Source: CAIVPM01 sp964615145
GTDB taxonomy: Bacteria > Bacteroidota > Bacteroidia > Chitinophagales > Chitinophagaceae
Reading direction: 5' to 3'
Length of the DNA stretch: 64,000 nt
Assembly: GCA_964615145.1 (NCBI GenBank)
Contig: CAZTOP010000013.1
Coordinates: 1 to 64,000 of the forward strand
Made by a program: the position numbers and the translations under genes. Shown piece after piece: positions 34,955 through 42,694 of this stretch. Under the pieces are notes generated by a model. That model worked only from the letters and a program-made list of their open reading frames with translations, did no database searches and was not told the DNA's origin. Position 1 is the stretch's first letter; every line of letters begins with the position of its first letter.

Positions 34955-35497
34955 TTAAAATAGTTTTTTTGAGGTACTAAGCACATCTAAAAGTTTAAAA
35001 ACTGTTTCTCCTCTGTAGCCATTTTGTAGCTGAAGTATGCAAGTCTTAATGTTTGCATAATCAAATGTTTTTCTAGGTAAAAGAGTTATAGATTTTAAAC
35101 CAAAATTTTTAATAAATCTGCTTCTTACATCGCTATCAATTAAAGTTGTTAAAGGCATTAAAGCAATTATATTGTCACTCATTCCCATACATCTTATAAG
35201 TATTTCATAACCTATTTTCATTCCTATATTTTCAAGGTGTGGAGGTAGCCCAAACGCCGACTTTGTGCTGAAGGGAGGGTTCATAATTATACAATCAAAG
35301 TCGTATTTTTTAAGTTCAAAAAAATTTGTTGGTGCTGTTACATTGTAACCTTTTAAGTGCTTTAAAATATTGCCTTTTCCCTTTGTAGGTTCAAGTATTG
35401 TTTTTGCTTCAGTAGGTATCATTGAACACATATACTTGCATACAAAATCGGGCGTTTGATACAAGTTGCATACTTCTATTATTGTGGTTTGTCCCAT
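34955..35497 (-). CDS. N6-adenine DNA methyltransferase-like protein
   Basis: 180 aa. NPPF (near residue 81) is the catalytic motif IV of N6-adenine methylases; LEPTKGKGNIL (about 34-44) matches motif I in reduced form. It lacks a recognisable target-recognition domain and is shorter than most. No restriction gene is beside it. Likely protects element DNA or regulates it; a degenerate, inactive version cannot be excluded. Confidence 0.72.
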   Translation of the reverse strand: MGQTTIIEVCNLYQTPDFVCKYMCSMIPTEAKTILEPTKGKGNILKHLKGYNVTAPTNFFELKKYDFDCIIMNPPFSTKSAFGLPPHLENIGMKIGYEILIRCMGMSDNIIALMPLTTLIDSDVRSRFIKNFGLKSITLLPRKTFDYANIKTCILQLQNGYRGETVFKLLDVLSTSKKLF

Positions 35498-35823
35498 TGT
35501 AAATTTTCTAGTAAAATGATTGATAAAAGTTGTGTACTCCAGTCTATATTTTTGTTAGCGTACATTGTTTTTAGGGTTTTAATGGTCTGCTCTTTGTTAT
35601 ATCCTGTATCTAGGTAGCATGTAATTTCGGGGAGTTCATCTATTTTGCAGTACCTTATTTCTTTTATAATAGCATCAAAGGCGTAATGTTCTTTTAACAT
35701 TACTTTAAACAAGTTGCCAACGTGAAATTTTGCATAATTGCATAGCCTTATTGTGGTGAACATTCGGCAATACAATTTTTTGTTCCAGTTGTAGCTAAAT
35801 GATAATTGCTGTGTAGTTGTCAT
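35479..35823 (-). CDS. hypothetical early protein, 114 aa
   Basis: Unrecognised. Several Cys and Tyr, no membrane helix. Overlaps the start of the methylase-like gene by 19 bp and begins 14 bp after the primase-helicase stop, so it is in the same operon. Confidence 0.6.
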   Translation of the reverse strand: MTTTQQLSFSYNWNKKLYCRMFTTIRLCNYAKFHVGNLFKVMLKEHYAFDAIIKEIRYCKIDELPEITCYLDTGYNKEQTIKTLKTMYANKNIDWSTQLLSIILLENLQWDKPQ

Positions 35824-35837
35824 AAAAAAATTATTGG

Positions 35838-38129
35838 TTAAAATGGCATATCGTCGTTTTGGGGTGTGTTTTCAATAGGTTCGTCGCTGGTAAATTCGCT
35901 TCTATTAAATGTGTAGTATCGGTTGTGAAATTCTACGCTTATTGCTTCAATACAAACTTTGCCGTCTGTCATTTTCTCCATAATTCTAGGATAAAACAAA
36001 CGCCCAACATTGCTTACTTTATAGCCCATTTCGTTCAACGTGTCTTTAACATAGTTTCTCTCGTATTTGCCCTTTAACAACTCTTTTACAATAGCATCCA
36101 AAGGCATTGTAATTTTTAAATGTTGTGTGCTGTTGAAAAGGTCGGCTAGTGCAATGCCTAAGATTTTTTGAATGGTTGGTTTGCTGTTATCCATGATACG
36201 TGCAAGTGCTTCTGTGCGTAACAAACGAGTATCAAACCAATGTCGCTCTCTGTTTTTAGTAATTATTTTGCGTTGCGATAAAAAGTGTAGAAAGGCTGGT
36301 ATTTCGTCGAGCAAATCGTCTAAAAGTGAAACGTTCCTTTGTTTAATTACTGGAACTTTAATAACCCAAAATCTTATCTCTTCTTTGTCTATAGATGCAA
36401 AGTTTTCCTCGTTGTTTGAAAGCAAAATAAACTTACCGAAAAAATCCATACTTATTTGGTCTACTCCTTTCCCCTCTTTCATAATGCTGGAGGCTGTAGA
36501 AAGCCCTTTGATGCGTTCCATTACAACATGCTTTTCAATCTTAGTTTCGTCGCAACCTATAATTAATTTAGTTGCCCAATGGCTGTTAAAATTGTTCTCA
36601 AAATCTTGGTTGCCTACAATAGCACAATTTTCGGTAAAAATCAATTTTAGCCACTTTAAAAACGTGGTTTTTCCTGTTTGGCGTTCCTTAGAAACAAGGC
36701 ATAAAATAGGCAATATTTGTTGTGGGAATTTATAAAGAAGCGTTAAGTAATCGAGTGCTAACTCGTGCCTTTTTATGCTTTGTGTTTCATCAATACTTAT
36801 ATCATCTTCGCCAAAAACGTGTTTAATAAAATCGAGGGTTGTTTTACACTCTCCTGGTTCGGGTTCGTGTGCAAATGGATGATAAGTGTTGAAACAATTA
36901 TTTATTACACGCTGGTAGTTGATGTGGTCGGGAACATTACAGAAAGCTTTGTATTTTGGTATATGCAAAAAAATGTCTTTACCGTTATCGTCCTTAATAG
37001 TTTCCTTTCTGCGTTTGTGATAGGTTTTAGTAAGGTTGTTGTATTTGTCGGGAATTTCAACGAATTCGTGATAGTCGTCGCCTACTCTAAAATAATGTTC
37101 GGCACTACTCGGAATTTTTATAACACACTTATTCTCTCTGTCGTCGTATGCGTATAAAGTGCCGTTAAATTTAAACTGTGTTGTTGAAAGTTCGGGGCGT
37201 TTTTCTACATGGTGCAAGTAGAACTGGTCTACATCGTGCAACATAAAATATCTATGCACTTTACCTACTCCAAACGTGATGTCGAAACGATTAAAATAAT
37301 ATCCTTTATCTTTCTTTTGGTCAAAGGTTATCAACTCCTTTGCAATCTTCTTTGTTTCGCTGTTAAACTCAATTAACAAATCATCTAAGCCCTTTGGTTC
37401 GCCCTCTAAATTGTCGCTTTGTATGTGTACAAAATATCGGTTAATATCCAGCTTACTTGTAAGGTCGTAAAAACTCGCAACGCTTCTAAAAAATTGGTGA
37501 GGTCTTCTATATAAATCGTTGCTTTCGTTAATGTCTTTAGTGGTTATGTTTCTACAGTCGCCGTCGGTAAGCCAAATAATGCGTTGTACTTTGCACACTT
37601 GAACAAGTGTTTTTATTTCGGGGTGTAGTTCTCCAGTTTCTTTGTCTTTAAGGCAAGTAATTGAGGGCAACCCAACACAATCAATATTGCACATTGCAGC
37701 CTTAAAGGCTTTAAAATATCCCTCTGTTAAAACAAGTGTTTCTATAGTTTCTTTTGCATCAAACTTGGCTACTAATTGCGGAGGAAAAAACGGCACAACT
37801 GCAACGCCTTTCGGCATATCATATTTTTGAGTGCTGCCATCTTTTTTAATTTTAGGCTCTACAAGTCGAGTAATTTTATACACTTGATTTTTCCAACGGC
37901 TACCCTCTTTTGCAAAGTTTATTTTCTCCCTTGTTAAGGTGTAGCACAAAATATCAATGCCATTTGTTCCAGCCGAAAAAATCGAATGTTCTACAAGTTC
38001 GGTTGTATGTGGTTGTGTATTGGTATTTACCTGTAGCAATGCAATTTTATTAATATCGTCGGTAACTCCTAAAAGTTCCATTCTATCGTTAAAATATTGC
38101 TGTGGTGTAATGGGTTTATTTTCTGACAT
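35838..38129 (-). CDS. primase-helicase (TOPRIM plus SF3-type ATPase)
   Basis: 763 aa, the main replication protein. The N-terminal part has a TOPRIM-like acidic block: LVLTEGYFKAFKAAMC near residue 133 (catalytic Glu) and IIWLTDGD near 185. The C-terminal part is an SF3/D5-like helicase: Walker A KERQTGKTTF near 480-489, LIIGCDETK Walker B near 530 and the sensor FILLSNNEENF near 575. This architecture is frequent in small Bacteroidota mobile elements. No polymerase is encoded, so the host replisome must extend the primers. A primase with an internal helicase supports a circular or theta-like replication mode. Confidence 0.87.
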   Translation of the reverse strand: MSENKPITPQQYFNDRMELLGVTDDINKIALLQVNTNTQPHTTELVEHSIFSAGTNGIDILCYTLTREKINFAKEGSRWKNQVYKITRLVEPKIKKDGSTQKYDMPKGVAVVPFFPPQLVAKFDAKETIETLVLTEGYFKAFKAAMCNIDCVGLPSITCLKDKETGELHPEIKTLVQVCKVQRIIWLTDGDCRNITTKDINESNDLYRRPHQFFRSVASFYDLTSKLDINRYFVHIQSDNLEGEPKGLDDLLIEFNSETKKIAKELITFDQKKDKGYYFNRFDITFGVGKVHRYFMLHDVDQFYLHHVEKRPELSTTQFKFNGTLYAYDDRENKCVIKIPSSAEHYFRVGDDYHEFVEIPDKYNNLTKTYHKRRKETIKDDNGKDIFLHIPKYKAFCNVPDHINYQRVINNCFNTYHPFAHEPEPGECKTTLDFIKHVFGEDDISIDETQSIKRHELALDYLTLLYKFPQQILPILCLVSKERQTGKTTFLKWLKLIFTENCAIVGNQDFENNFNSHWATKLIIGCDETKIEKHVVMERIKGLSTASSIMKEGKGVDQISMDFFGKFILLSNNEENFASIDKEEIRFWVIKVPVIKQRNVSLLDDLLDEIPAFLHFLSQRKIITKNRERHWFDTRLLRTEALARIMDNSKPTIQKILGIALADLFNSTQHLKITMPLDAIVKELLKGKYERNYVKDTLNEMGYKVSNVGRLFYPRIMEKMTDGKVCIEAISVEFHNRYYTFNRSEFTSDEPIENTPQNDDMPF

Positions 38130-38147
38130 TATTTTAAAGGATAGATT

Positions 38148-38399
38148 TTATAAATTAGCTAGTGTATGCGTTTGGGTGTTGGCATCCAGTACCATTTGCA
38201 GCGATTGTGTGTGCAACTCTATTTTAGTATAATACTCTAATAGTTCGGGTGTCATTTTTTTATGTTGCATTAATGCTGTAGAGGTTCTTATTACTTCGTT
38301 TCGGAGTGCTTTTAAAGCAAAGTATAAAACGGCTTGTGTTTCGGGTGTCATACTATCCAAAGCGTTTGCATCTTTTGGCTGTAGTGGTTGTAGTTTCAT
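38148..38399 (-). CDS. small early protein, 83 aa
   Basis: Helical, polar, no recognised family (TPETQAVLYFALKALRNEVIRTSTALMQH). Its start overlaps the previous stop by 4 bp (ATGA type), and it precedes the primase-helicase. Confidence 0.6.
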   Translation of the reverse strand: MKLQPLQPKDANALDSMTPETQAVLYFALKALRNEVIRTSTALMQHKKMTPELLEYYTKIELHTQSLQMVLDANTQTHTLANL

Positions 38400-38605
38400 A
38401 ATGATTTTTTTTCTTTTATTAAAAATTTCGCTTCTAGCTTTCTTTGAATTTTGGCTGCTTTCTCATACCTTAATAACTCTTTTGAATAGTCTAAACCACA
38501 TCGAATAGTTACTAATAAATCATCGCCTAAACGGTCTTGTAATTTCCAGCAACGCCATAACACTTTATATAATTCCTCTCTAGTCATTATCTTTAGTTTA
38601 ATCAA
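38396..38605 (-). CDS. small early protein, 69 aa
   Basis: Lys/Leu-rich helical protein. An internal ATG at 38587 (MTREEL) is the better start as it removes most overlap. Function unknown. Confidence 0.55.
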   Translation of the reverse strand: MIKLKIMTREELYKVLWRCWKLQDRLGDDLLVTIRCGLDYSKELLRYEKAAKIQRKLEAKFLIKEKKSL

Positions 38606-38837
38606 TTAAAATTTTTGGTTGTTCCTCCAGTTCAACATCAACAATATTTTCTGCTAAAAACTTGTCGGCTTTTCGTTCCCATTTTTGCATTTCAGTTTTA
38701 TAATAGCTTCCAAAATGTGTTTGCCAATTGGTGCTGCTTTCTCTTAATTTATTCAGTATTTGTGCAGCCTCTAGCAACTTATTTTCTAAATCTGTTGGTG
38801 TTGCTGGTTTCTTTAGGTATTGTTTTTTTAGTTCCAT
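38598..38837 (-). CDS. small early protein, 79 aa
   Basis: Charged helical protein with acidic C-terminus (ENIVDVELEEQP). Overlaps the next gene by 8 bp. No family recognised. Confidence 0.55.
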   Translation of the reverse strand: MELKKQYLKKPATPTDLENKLLEAAQILNKLRESSTNWQTHFGSYYKTEMQKWERKADKFLAENIVDVELEEQPKILID

Positions 38838-39016
38838 ATATAAGGAGCTTTTATATGTATGTAACTTATTTTTAATCCTACTTTTTTAATCTGTAGCCAA
38901 TGTTGCCCTTTGGTTATTGCTTTAAGCCTATTTATTAAAAACTTATGCTGTAGCACTATTTTAAAATCTTTACTAAGCGTAAAATATCGCTTGTTATACT
39001 TAATTTGATTAGCCAT
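38828..39016 (-). CDS. small basic early protein, 62 aa
   Basis: Lys/Ile-rich, basic, no recognised family. Overlaps the following gene by 10 bp. Confidence 0.5.
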   Translation of the reverse strand: MANQIKYNKRYFTLSKDFKIVLQHKFLINRLKAITKGQHWLQIKKVGLKISYIHIKAPYIWN

Positions 39017-39101
39017 AAAATGTGTTTTTTTGATGTGAAAAAATTGGGAGGTAATAAGACTAAAACCTCCGTTTGCATATATGAAACTTAAAATCCAAAC
39101 T

Positions 39102-39311
39102 TTATACTGCCTGTTGTAGTGTTGTTATTCTATTTTGTACAATGCTTTGCAGCAATTCCATTTCGGTATCTCTTACTTTTTTTTCGCCGCTTACTATTCT
39201 GTAGGCTGTGCGTTCACTAACGTAGCAAACACTTACTATTTGCTTAACTAAATCGGCTTTGCTTAGTATTACTGCGTTAAATGTTGGGTGTGGTTTTGCT
39301 TGGGTTGGCAT
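39102..39311 (-). CDS. small HTH early protein
   Basis: 69 aa. The segment LVKQIVSVCYVSERTAYRIVSGEKKVRDTEMELL fits a helix-turn-helix of the Bacteroidota phage regulator type. Likely an early regulator; unproven. Confidence 0.6.
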   Translation of the reverse strand: MPTQAKPHPTFNAVILSKADLVKQIVSVCYVSERTAYRIVSGEKKVRDTEMELLQSIVQNRITTLQQAV

Positions 39312-39315
39312 AGGG

Positions 39316-39408
39316 TTAGTGCTTTTTTAAAAAGTTCAAAATTTCGTCCTGGTTTAAACTTGCATAAAACATTGCTATAAAAATTATAGCCTCGATAAGC
39401 TGTTGCAT
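39316..39408 (-). CDS. possible 30-aa peptide
   Basis: MQQLIEAIIFIAMFYAS... ends in LKKH; hydrophobic first half. It exactly fills the gap between two HTH genes with 4-bp spacings. Weak evidence. Confidence 0.3.
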   Translation of the reverse strand: MQQLIEAIIFIAMFYASLNQDEILNFLKKH

Positions 39409-39411
39409 ATA

Positions 39412-39726
39412 TTAATTTTTTAACGTTTCATTATGAGTATCGCTATATAATTGGCTTTCTTCTTGCAAGTTGAAAAATGCTAATACTTTATTTATTAGTA
39501 AGTGGCTTATTTTGTCGGTTTCTCCAGCTTCAATGCTTAACCAATTATCTACAGTTCTAAGGTTGGATAAACCACAATACTGTGCTAGGGCTTCTTTGCC
39601 CTGTTTAATTCCTAACTCGCCGTAGGCTTGGCGTATTAGGTGAGCAATTTTATACTTGCTTTCTTTAAAACCTAATCCGGGAAGTTTTACGTGTACTGGT
39701 TGTACTGGGTGTTTGTGCTGTTTCAT
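39412..39726 (-). CDS. first early gene, HTH regulator
   Basis: 104 aa. The segment YGELGIKQGKEALAQYCGLSNLRTVDNWLSIEAGE reads as a helix-turn-helix, followed by DKISHLLINKVLAFF. It is divergent from the repressor across the two operators, the usual place for a Cro- or early-activator-type protein. Confidence 0.65.
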   Translation of the reverse strand: MKQHKHPVQPVHVKLPGLGFKESKYKIAHLIRQAYGELGIKQGKEALAQYCGLSNLRTVDNWLSIEAGETDKISHLLINKVLAFFNLQEESQLYSDTHNETLKN

Positions 39727-39795
39727 AAACTTTTTTATATTTGTTATTAACTGCGTTTTTGTAGTTGGCTACATTTTCGCTTTCGAGTACAAAAA

Positions 39796-39813
39796 TGATA
39801 TAAATATTTATCA
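39796..39813. promoter_or_regulatory. operator 1
   Basis: TGATATAAATATTTATCA, near-palindromic with TGATA and TATCA ends, in the divergent region between early gene and repressor. Confidence 0.65.
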
Positions 39814-39826
39814 CTACCAAATAAAT

Positions 39827-39844
39827 TGATATAAATTTTTATCG
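39827..39844. promoter_or_regulatory. operator 2
   Basis: TGATATAAATTTTTATCG, matching operator 1 at 16 of 18 positions, 31 bp (three turns) away. Ends 3 bp before the repressor start codon, so binding would block its own expression. Confidence 0.65.
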
Positions 39845-39847
39845 ATA

Positions 39848-40201
39848 ATGAAAGAAACAAGAGAAAAAATATTAGAATTTATTGAAAATAAGGGTATTAG
39901 TAGCAGGGAGTTTTGCAGAAATATTTCTGTGTCTCCTAACTATTTTAGTCTAAAAGGTGCTGTTCAAAGTGATGTGATGATAAAAATATATAGCATTTAT
40001 CCCGAATTAAATTTCGATTGGCTGATAACTGGGAGGGGTGAAATGCTAATAACAAAGTCGGCTGCTGAATGCTTAAAATGTGCCGAAATAGAGAAACTTT
40101 ATAACCAATTATTAAAAGATTATAAGGCTTTAAGTGATAAAACTGTAATGCTGCAAGATGAGCAAGTGCAGTATTTAAAAAAACAACAACTTGTTAAATA
40201 A
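39848..40201 (+). CDS. lysogeny repressor-like HTH protein
   Basis: 117 aa. N-terminal HTH (KILEFIENKGISSREFCRNISVSPNYFS), then the phrase YPELNFDWLITGRGEMLI that marks Bacteroidota phage repressors, and a coiled-coil C-terminus (about 75-117) suited to dimerisation. It transcribes away from the early block and into the cargo genes, as a gene active in the integrated state would. There is no peptidase domain, so inactivation is not by LexA-type cleavage. Confidence 0.75.
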   Translation: MKETREKILEFIENKGISSREFCRNISVSPNYFSLKGAVQSDVMIKIYSIYPELNFDWLITGRGEMLITKSAAECLKCAEIEKLYNQLLKDYKALSDKTVMLQDEQVQYLKKQQLVK

Positions 40202-40216
40202 CTTAAATTAAATAAT

Positions 40217-40621
40217 ATGAGAAAGTTAATGTTTGCAATGGTTTTGTTGGTGTTTAGTTATACTGGTATTTTTTCACAACCACCATCGGGATTTAAACTA
40301 GTAAAGGGCGAATCTCCCGCAGGTCGTGATGATTACTATACTAATGGACGAATAAAAATATTTCATGATGTTGTTCAAGAATTTGGAGATTACGGAGCAT
40401 CTGAATGGATTAAGAGTGTTTATAAGGGATTTACAACAATTAAAACTAAAGATGGTCTTGTAGTAGGCATTGGTAAAGAAAATGGAAAAAATGTTTACAT
40501 AGTTTTCAAAGGGCAAGAATATTTTATGGCTACATCTTCAAAAGATGATAAAGAGTTCTCGGATATATCAAAATATATATTAAGAAAAGTAAGAGAGGTG
40601 GGAACATCTTTTTTGAATTAA
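40217..40621 (+). CDS. secreted cargo protein 1
   Basis: 134 aa, signal peptide ending near IFSQ (residue 21). The mature part is mixed alpha/beta with GRIKIFHDVVQEFGDYGASEWIKSVYKGFTTIKTKDGL. No family recognised. Sits 15 bp after the repressor, so probably expressed in lysogens. Confidence 0.6.
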   Translation: MRKLMFAMVLLVFSYTGIFSQPPSGFKLVKGESPAGRDDYYTNGRIKIFHDVVQEFGDYGASEWIKSVYKGFTTIKTKDGLVVGIGKENGKNVYIVFKGQEYFMATSSKDDKEFSDISKYILRKVREVGTSFLN

Positions 40622-40649
40622 TTAAATATTCATTCACTAAAAATAAGTT

Positions 40650-41018
40650 ATGAAAAAGGTAGTATTTACATTGTTTTTAATGGTTTTTGTAGGTTCAGTT
40701 TTATTTGCTCAAAAGGCTTACGATTTGGTCGTTTACAAAGGCAAATGGGGAAATTTCAACATAACCCTTAATTATGGTTTGGGCTATCAAGATGCAACAA
40801 AATTAGTTGCTGTAAATAGCAAAACTGGTGCAAGAAAGGTTTATAGTATCAATTATGAAGGAAGTAGAGAAAACGTAAAATTGTGTTTAAATAACCCAAC
40901 AAACAAAACAAACTTTTGCATTAAAGAAAGTGAATTAACAACCCAAAAAAATATTATTACAGTTGCCATAAGTTGGGATGACCATGTAGAATATTTTGAA
41001 ATGCAAAAAGTAAAATAA
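40650..41018 (+). CDS. secreted cargo protein 2
   Basis: 122 aa, signal peptide ending near LFAQ. Beta-rich mature part (NFNITLNYGLGYQDATKLVAVNSKTG...). 28 bp after cargo protein 1 and the last gene before attR. No family recognised; lysogenic conversion or superinfection exclusion are possible roles. Confidence 0.6.
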   Translation: MKKVVFTLFLMVFVGSVLFAQKAYDLVVYKGKWGNFNITLNYGLGYQDATKLVAVNSKTGARKVYSINYEGSRENVKLCLNNPTNKTNFCIKESELTTQKNIITVAISWDDHVEYFEMQKVK

Positions 41019-41090
41019 ACCATCAATTTTAAAAGGTATAGACTATTTAAAACATAGTTTAAGGGTTTGCAGTATAGTAAATTATAGTAA

Positions 41091-41105
41091 ACCGCTATTC
41101 TCCAC
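41091..41105 (+). other. attR core
   Basis: Exact copy of the 15-bp attL core at 22447. Two TATAGTAAA direct repeats lie just inside it and could be integrase arm sites. Confidence 0.88.
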
Positions 41106-41291
41106 TAAACCTATCCTTGGTTTACTTTATTTGTACAACTATAAAAAGCCAACAATTCAAATTGGTATTTCGAAATATTATATTCGGATAAAACACTAAT
41201 CAATTTAAAACATCTTTCATTTAACATTATTGCAACAAAAATTATTTTAGTTTCGTTACTTTAAATTTTTAAGTAAACCAATGATTGTTAA

Positions 41292-41750
41292 ATGAAAATA
41301 CGATCAAAAAAAGATAATTTTGAAGTAAAAAGAAGCTCAAAGCAAATTTTTTTTAAAGCGATTTTATGCTTTATATGGGGTATCTTAATTTCAATAACTT
41401 TTGCTGAATATATGCTTGTGCATTTTTTAATCATTTTTTTCTGTATATGTTTTGTTATATATCTTACCGCAAAAAAAGACAAAAACGCTACCCTGTTTAT
41501 TGAAGTTGACAAACAAGGAATTTGGATAGAAAACCAACTATTAACCGATTGGGGAAATTATATTAAAAGCTATATTCTGAAAGATTTTGAAGATGCTAGT
41601 GCTTTTAAAAAACTAGAAATTAATATTGAATATTATAAAACCGGGGAGTCTGGTTTTTTCTTAAACAAATTACATTTTAATGGCAGCGAAGATAAATCTG
41701 AATATGAAGTGTTGGAAGCAATAGAAAAGTTTTACAACCATAATACTTAG
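41292..41750 (+). CDS. membrane protein of unknown function
   Basis: 152 aa, two hydrophobic helices near the N-terminus (about 14-33 and 37-55) then a beta-rich cytosolic part. First host gene after the element. No family recognised. Confidence 0.6.
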   Translation: MKIRSKKDNFEVKRSSKQIFFKAILCFIWGILISITFAEYMLVHFLIIFFCICFVIYLTAKKDKNATLFIEVDKQGIWIENQLLTDWGNYIKSYILKDFEDASAFKKLEINIEYYKTGESGFFLNKLHFNGSEDKSEYEVLEAIEKFYNHNT

Positions 41751-41934
41751 TTTTTTAATTCAATAATATTTTCACTTATTATTCATAATTAGCTTTGCAA
41801 TTACAAGTTTAAGTAAAGGTTTGAACGAAATTGTAACTCCTAACCCCAAACAAATTGAAAAAATATAAAAAAAATTTGCTATTGATTATTAGACTTTTGT
41901 ATTGAAAATGAGTTTATACTTGCAAAAAAAACAA

Positions 41935-42549
41935 ATGCAAACCAACAACTTATTTAATGAAAATGTTTATCCAATAGACTTTAAATTTAAGATAGGCACA
42001 ATTCAAAATGATTTTACTGCTACAGATGCACTTGGAAATACTCTGGCTTATGTAAAGCAAAAAATGTTTAAACTAAAAGAACACGTTGAAGTGTTTGAAG
42101 ACGATTCAAAAACTAATATTAAATATGATATAAGAGCTGATAGATGGCTTGATTTCAATGCTTGTTATGCATTTTATAATAAACAAGGCGAACCATTTGG
42201 AAAACTATTACGAAAAGGCTGGAAAAGTTTATGGAAAGCTAGCTATGATATTTATGATGAAAATAATCAGCCAGACCTACACATAAAAGAAGCCAATCCG
42301 TTTGCAAAAGTTTTTGATGCTTTATTGAGCGAGATCCCACTTTTAGGCATATTTACTGGCTATATTTTTAATCCAGAATACCATATTACACGACCAGATG
42401 GTACATTAGTTTTTAAGTGTAAAAAACAAGCTTCTTTTTTTGGAAGGAAGTTCAAACTTACAAATGAAGCATTAGTTGAACCAGGTGAGGAAGAAAGAAT
42501 TTTAGTAGGTTTAATGATGATGCTCTTATTAGAAAGAAGAAGAGGGTAA
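41935..42549 (+). CDS. LURP-one / tubby-like C-terminal fold protein
   Basis: About 204 aa from ATG 41935 (MQTNNLFNENVYPID); a start at 41908 is possible. Repeated strand pattern with a central GKLLRKGWKSLWKASYDIYDENN and DGTLVFKCKKQASFFGRKFKLTN. It belongs to the LURP-one-related/scramblase-like fold. Role in Bacteroidota unknown. Confidence 0.68.
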   Translation: MQTNNLFNENVYPIDFKFKIGTIQNDFTATDALGNTLAYVKQKMFKLKEHVEVFEDDSKTNIKYDIRADRWLDFNACYAFYNKQGEPFGKLLRKGWKSLWKASYDIYDENNQPDLHIKEANPFAKVFDALLSEIPLLGIFTGYIFNPEYHITRPDGTLVFKCKKQASFFGRKFKLTNEALVEPGEEERILVGLMMMLLLERRRG

Positions 42550-42694
42550 AAAATAATTACAGCACCCCAAAAAGCAATATTAAGTGTGTATATTCAATTA
42601 GGCAATACCTAAGTTTATTTACAAAACAGGCTTCATCAAAAAAAACATTTCAGTAAGTTAGTTTCACTTACTTTCATCATCTAAAATAAATATT

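Larger units (their letters stand above)
22447..41105. mobile_element. integrated provirus, probably of a tailless membrane-containing phage
   Basis: About 18.7 kb, bounded by identical 15-bp repeats (ACCGCTATTCTCCAC), the left one in tRNA-Ala. Content in order: tyrosine integrase on plus; leftward structural block; heptamer cluster; leftward replication block; divergent repressor with two operators; two secreted cargo genes on plus. There is an A32-like ATPase, a capsid candidate, many single-pass membrane proteins, a lysozyme-like protein and a spike, but no terminase, portal, tail, relaxase or conjugation gene. All genes seem intact, so it may be inducible. The boundaries are direct observation; the virus type is inference. 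Confidence 0.85.

Noticed and set aside
22447..41105. Tailed phage prophage
   Set aside because: No terminase, portal, HK97 capsid, tail tube, tape measure or baseplate gene is seen; the only fibre-like protein is the spike.
22447..41105. Filamentous (inovirus) prophage or integrative conjugative element
   Set aside because: There is no rolling-circle Rep, pIII/pVIII-type coat set, relaxase, coupling protein or T4SS gene. A lysozyme-like domain and TOPRIM/SF3 protein also argue against an inovirus, although the ATPase alone would allow one.
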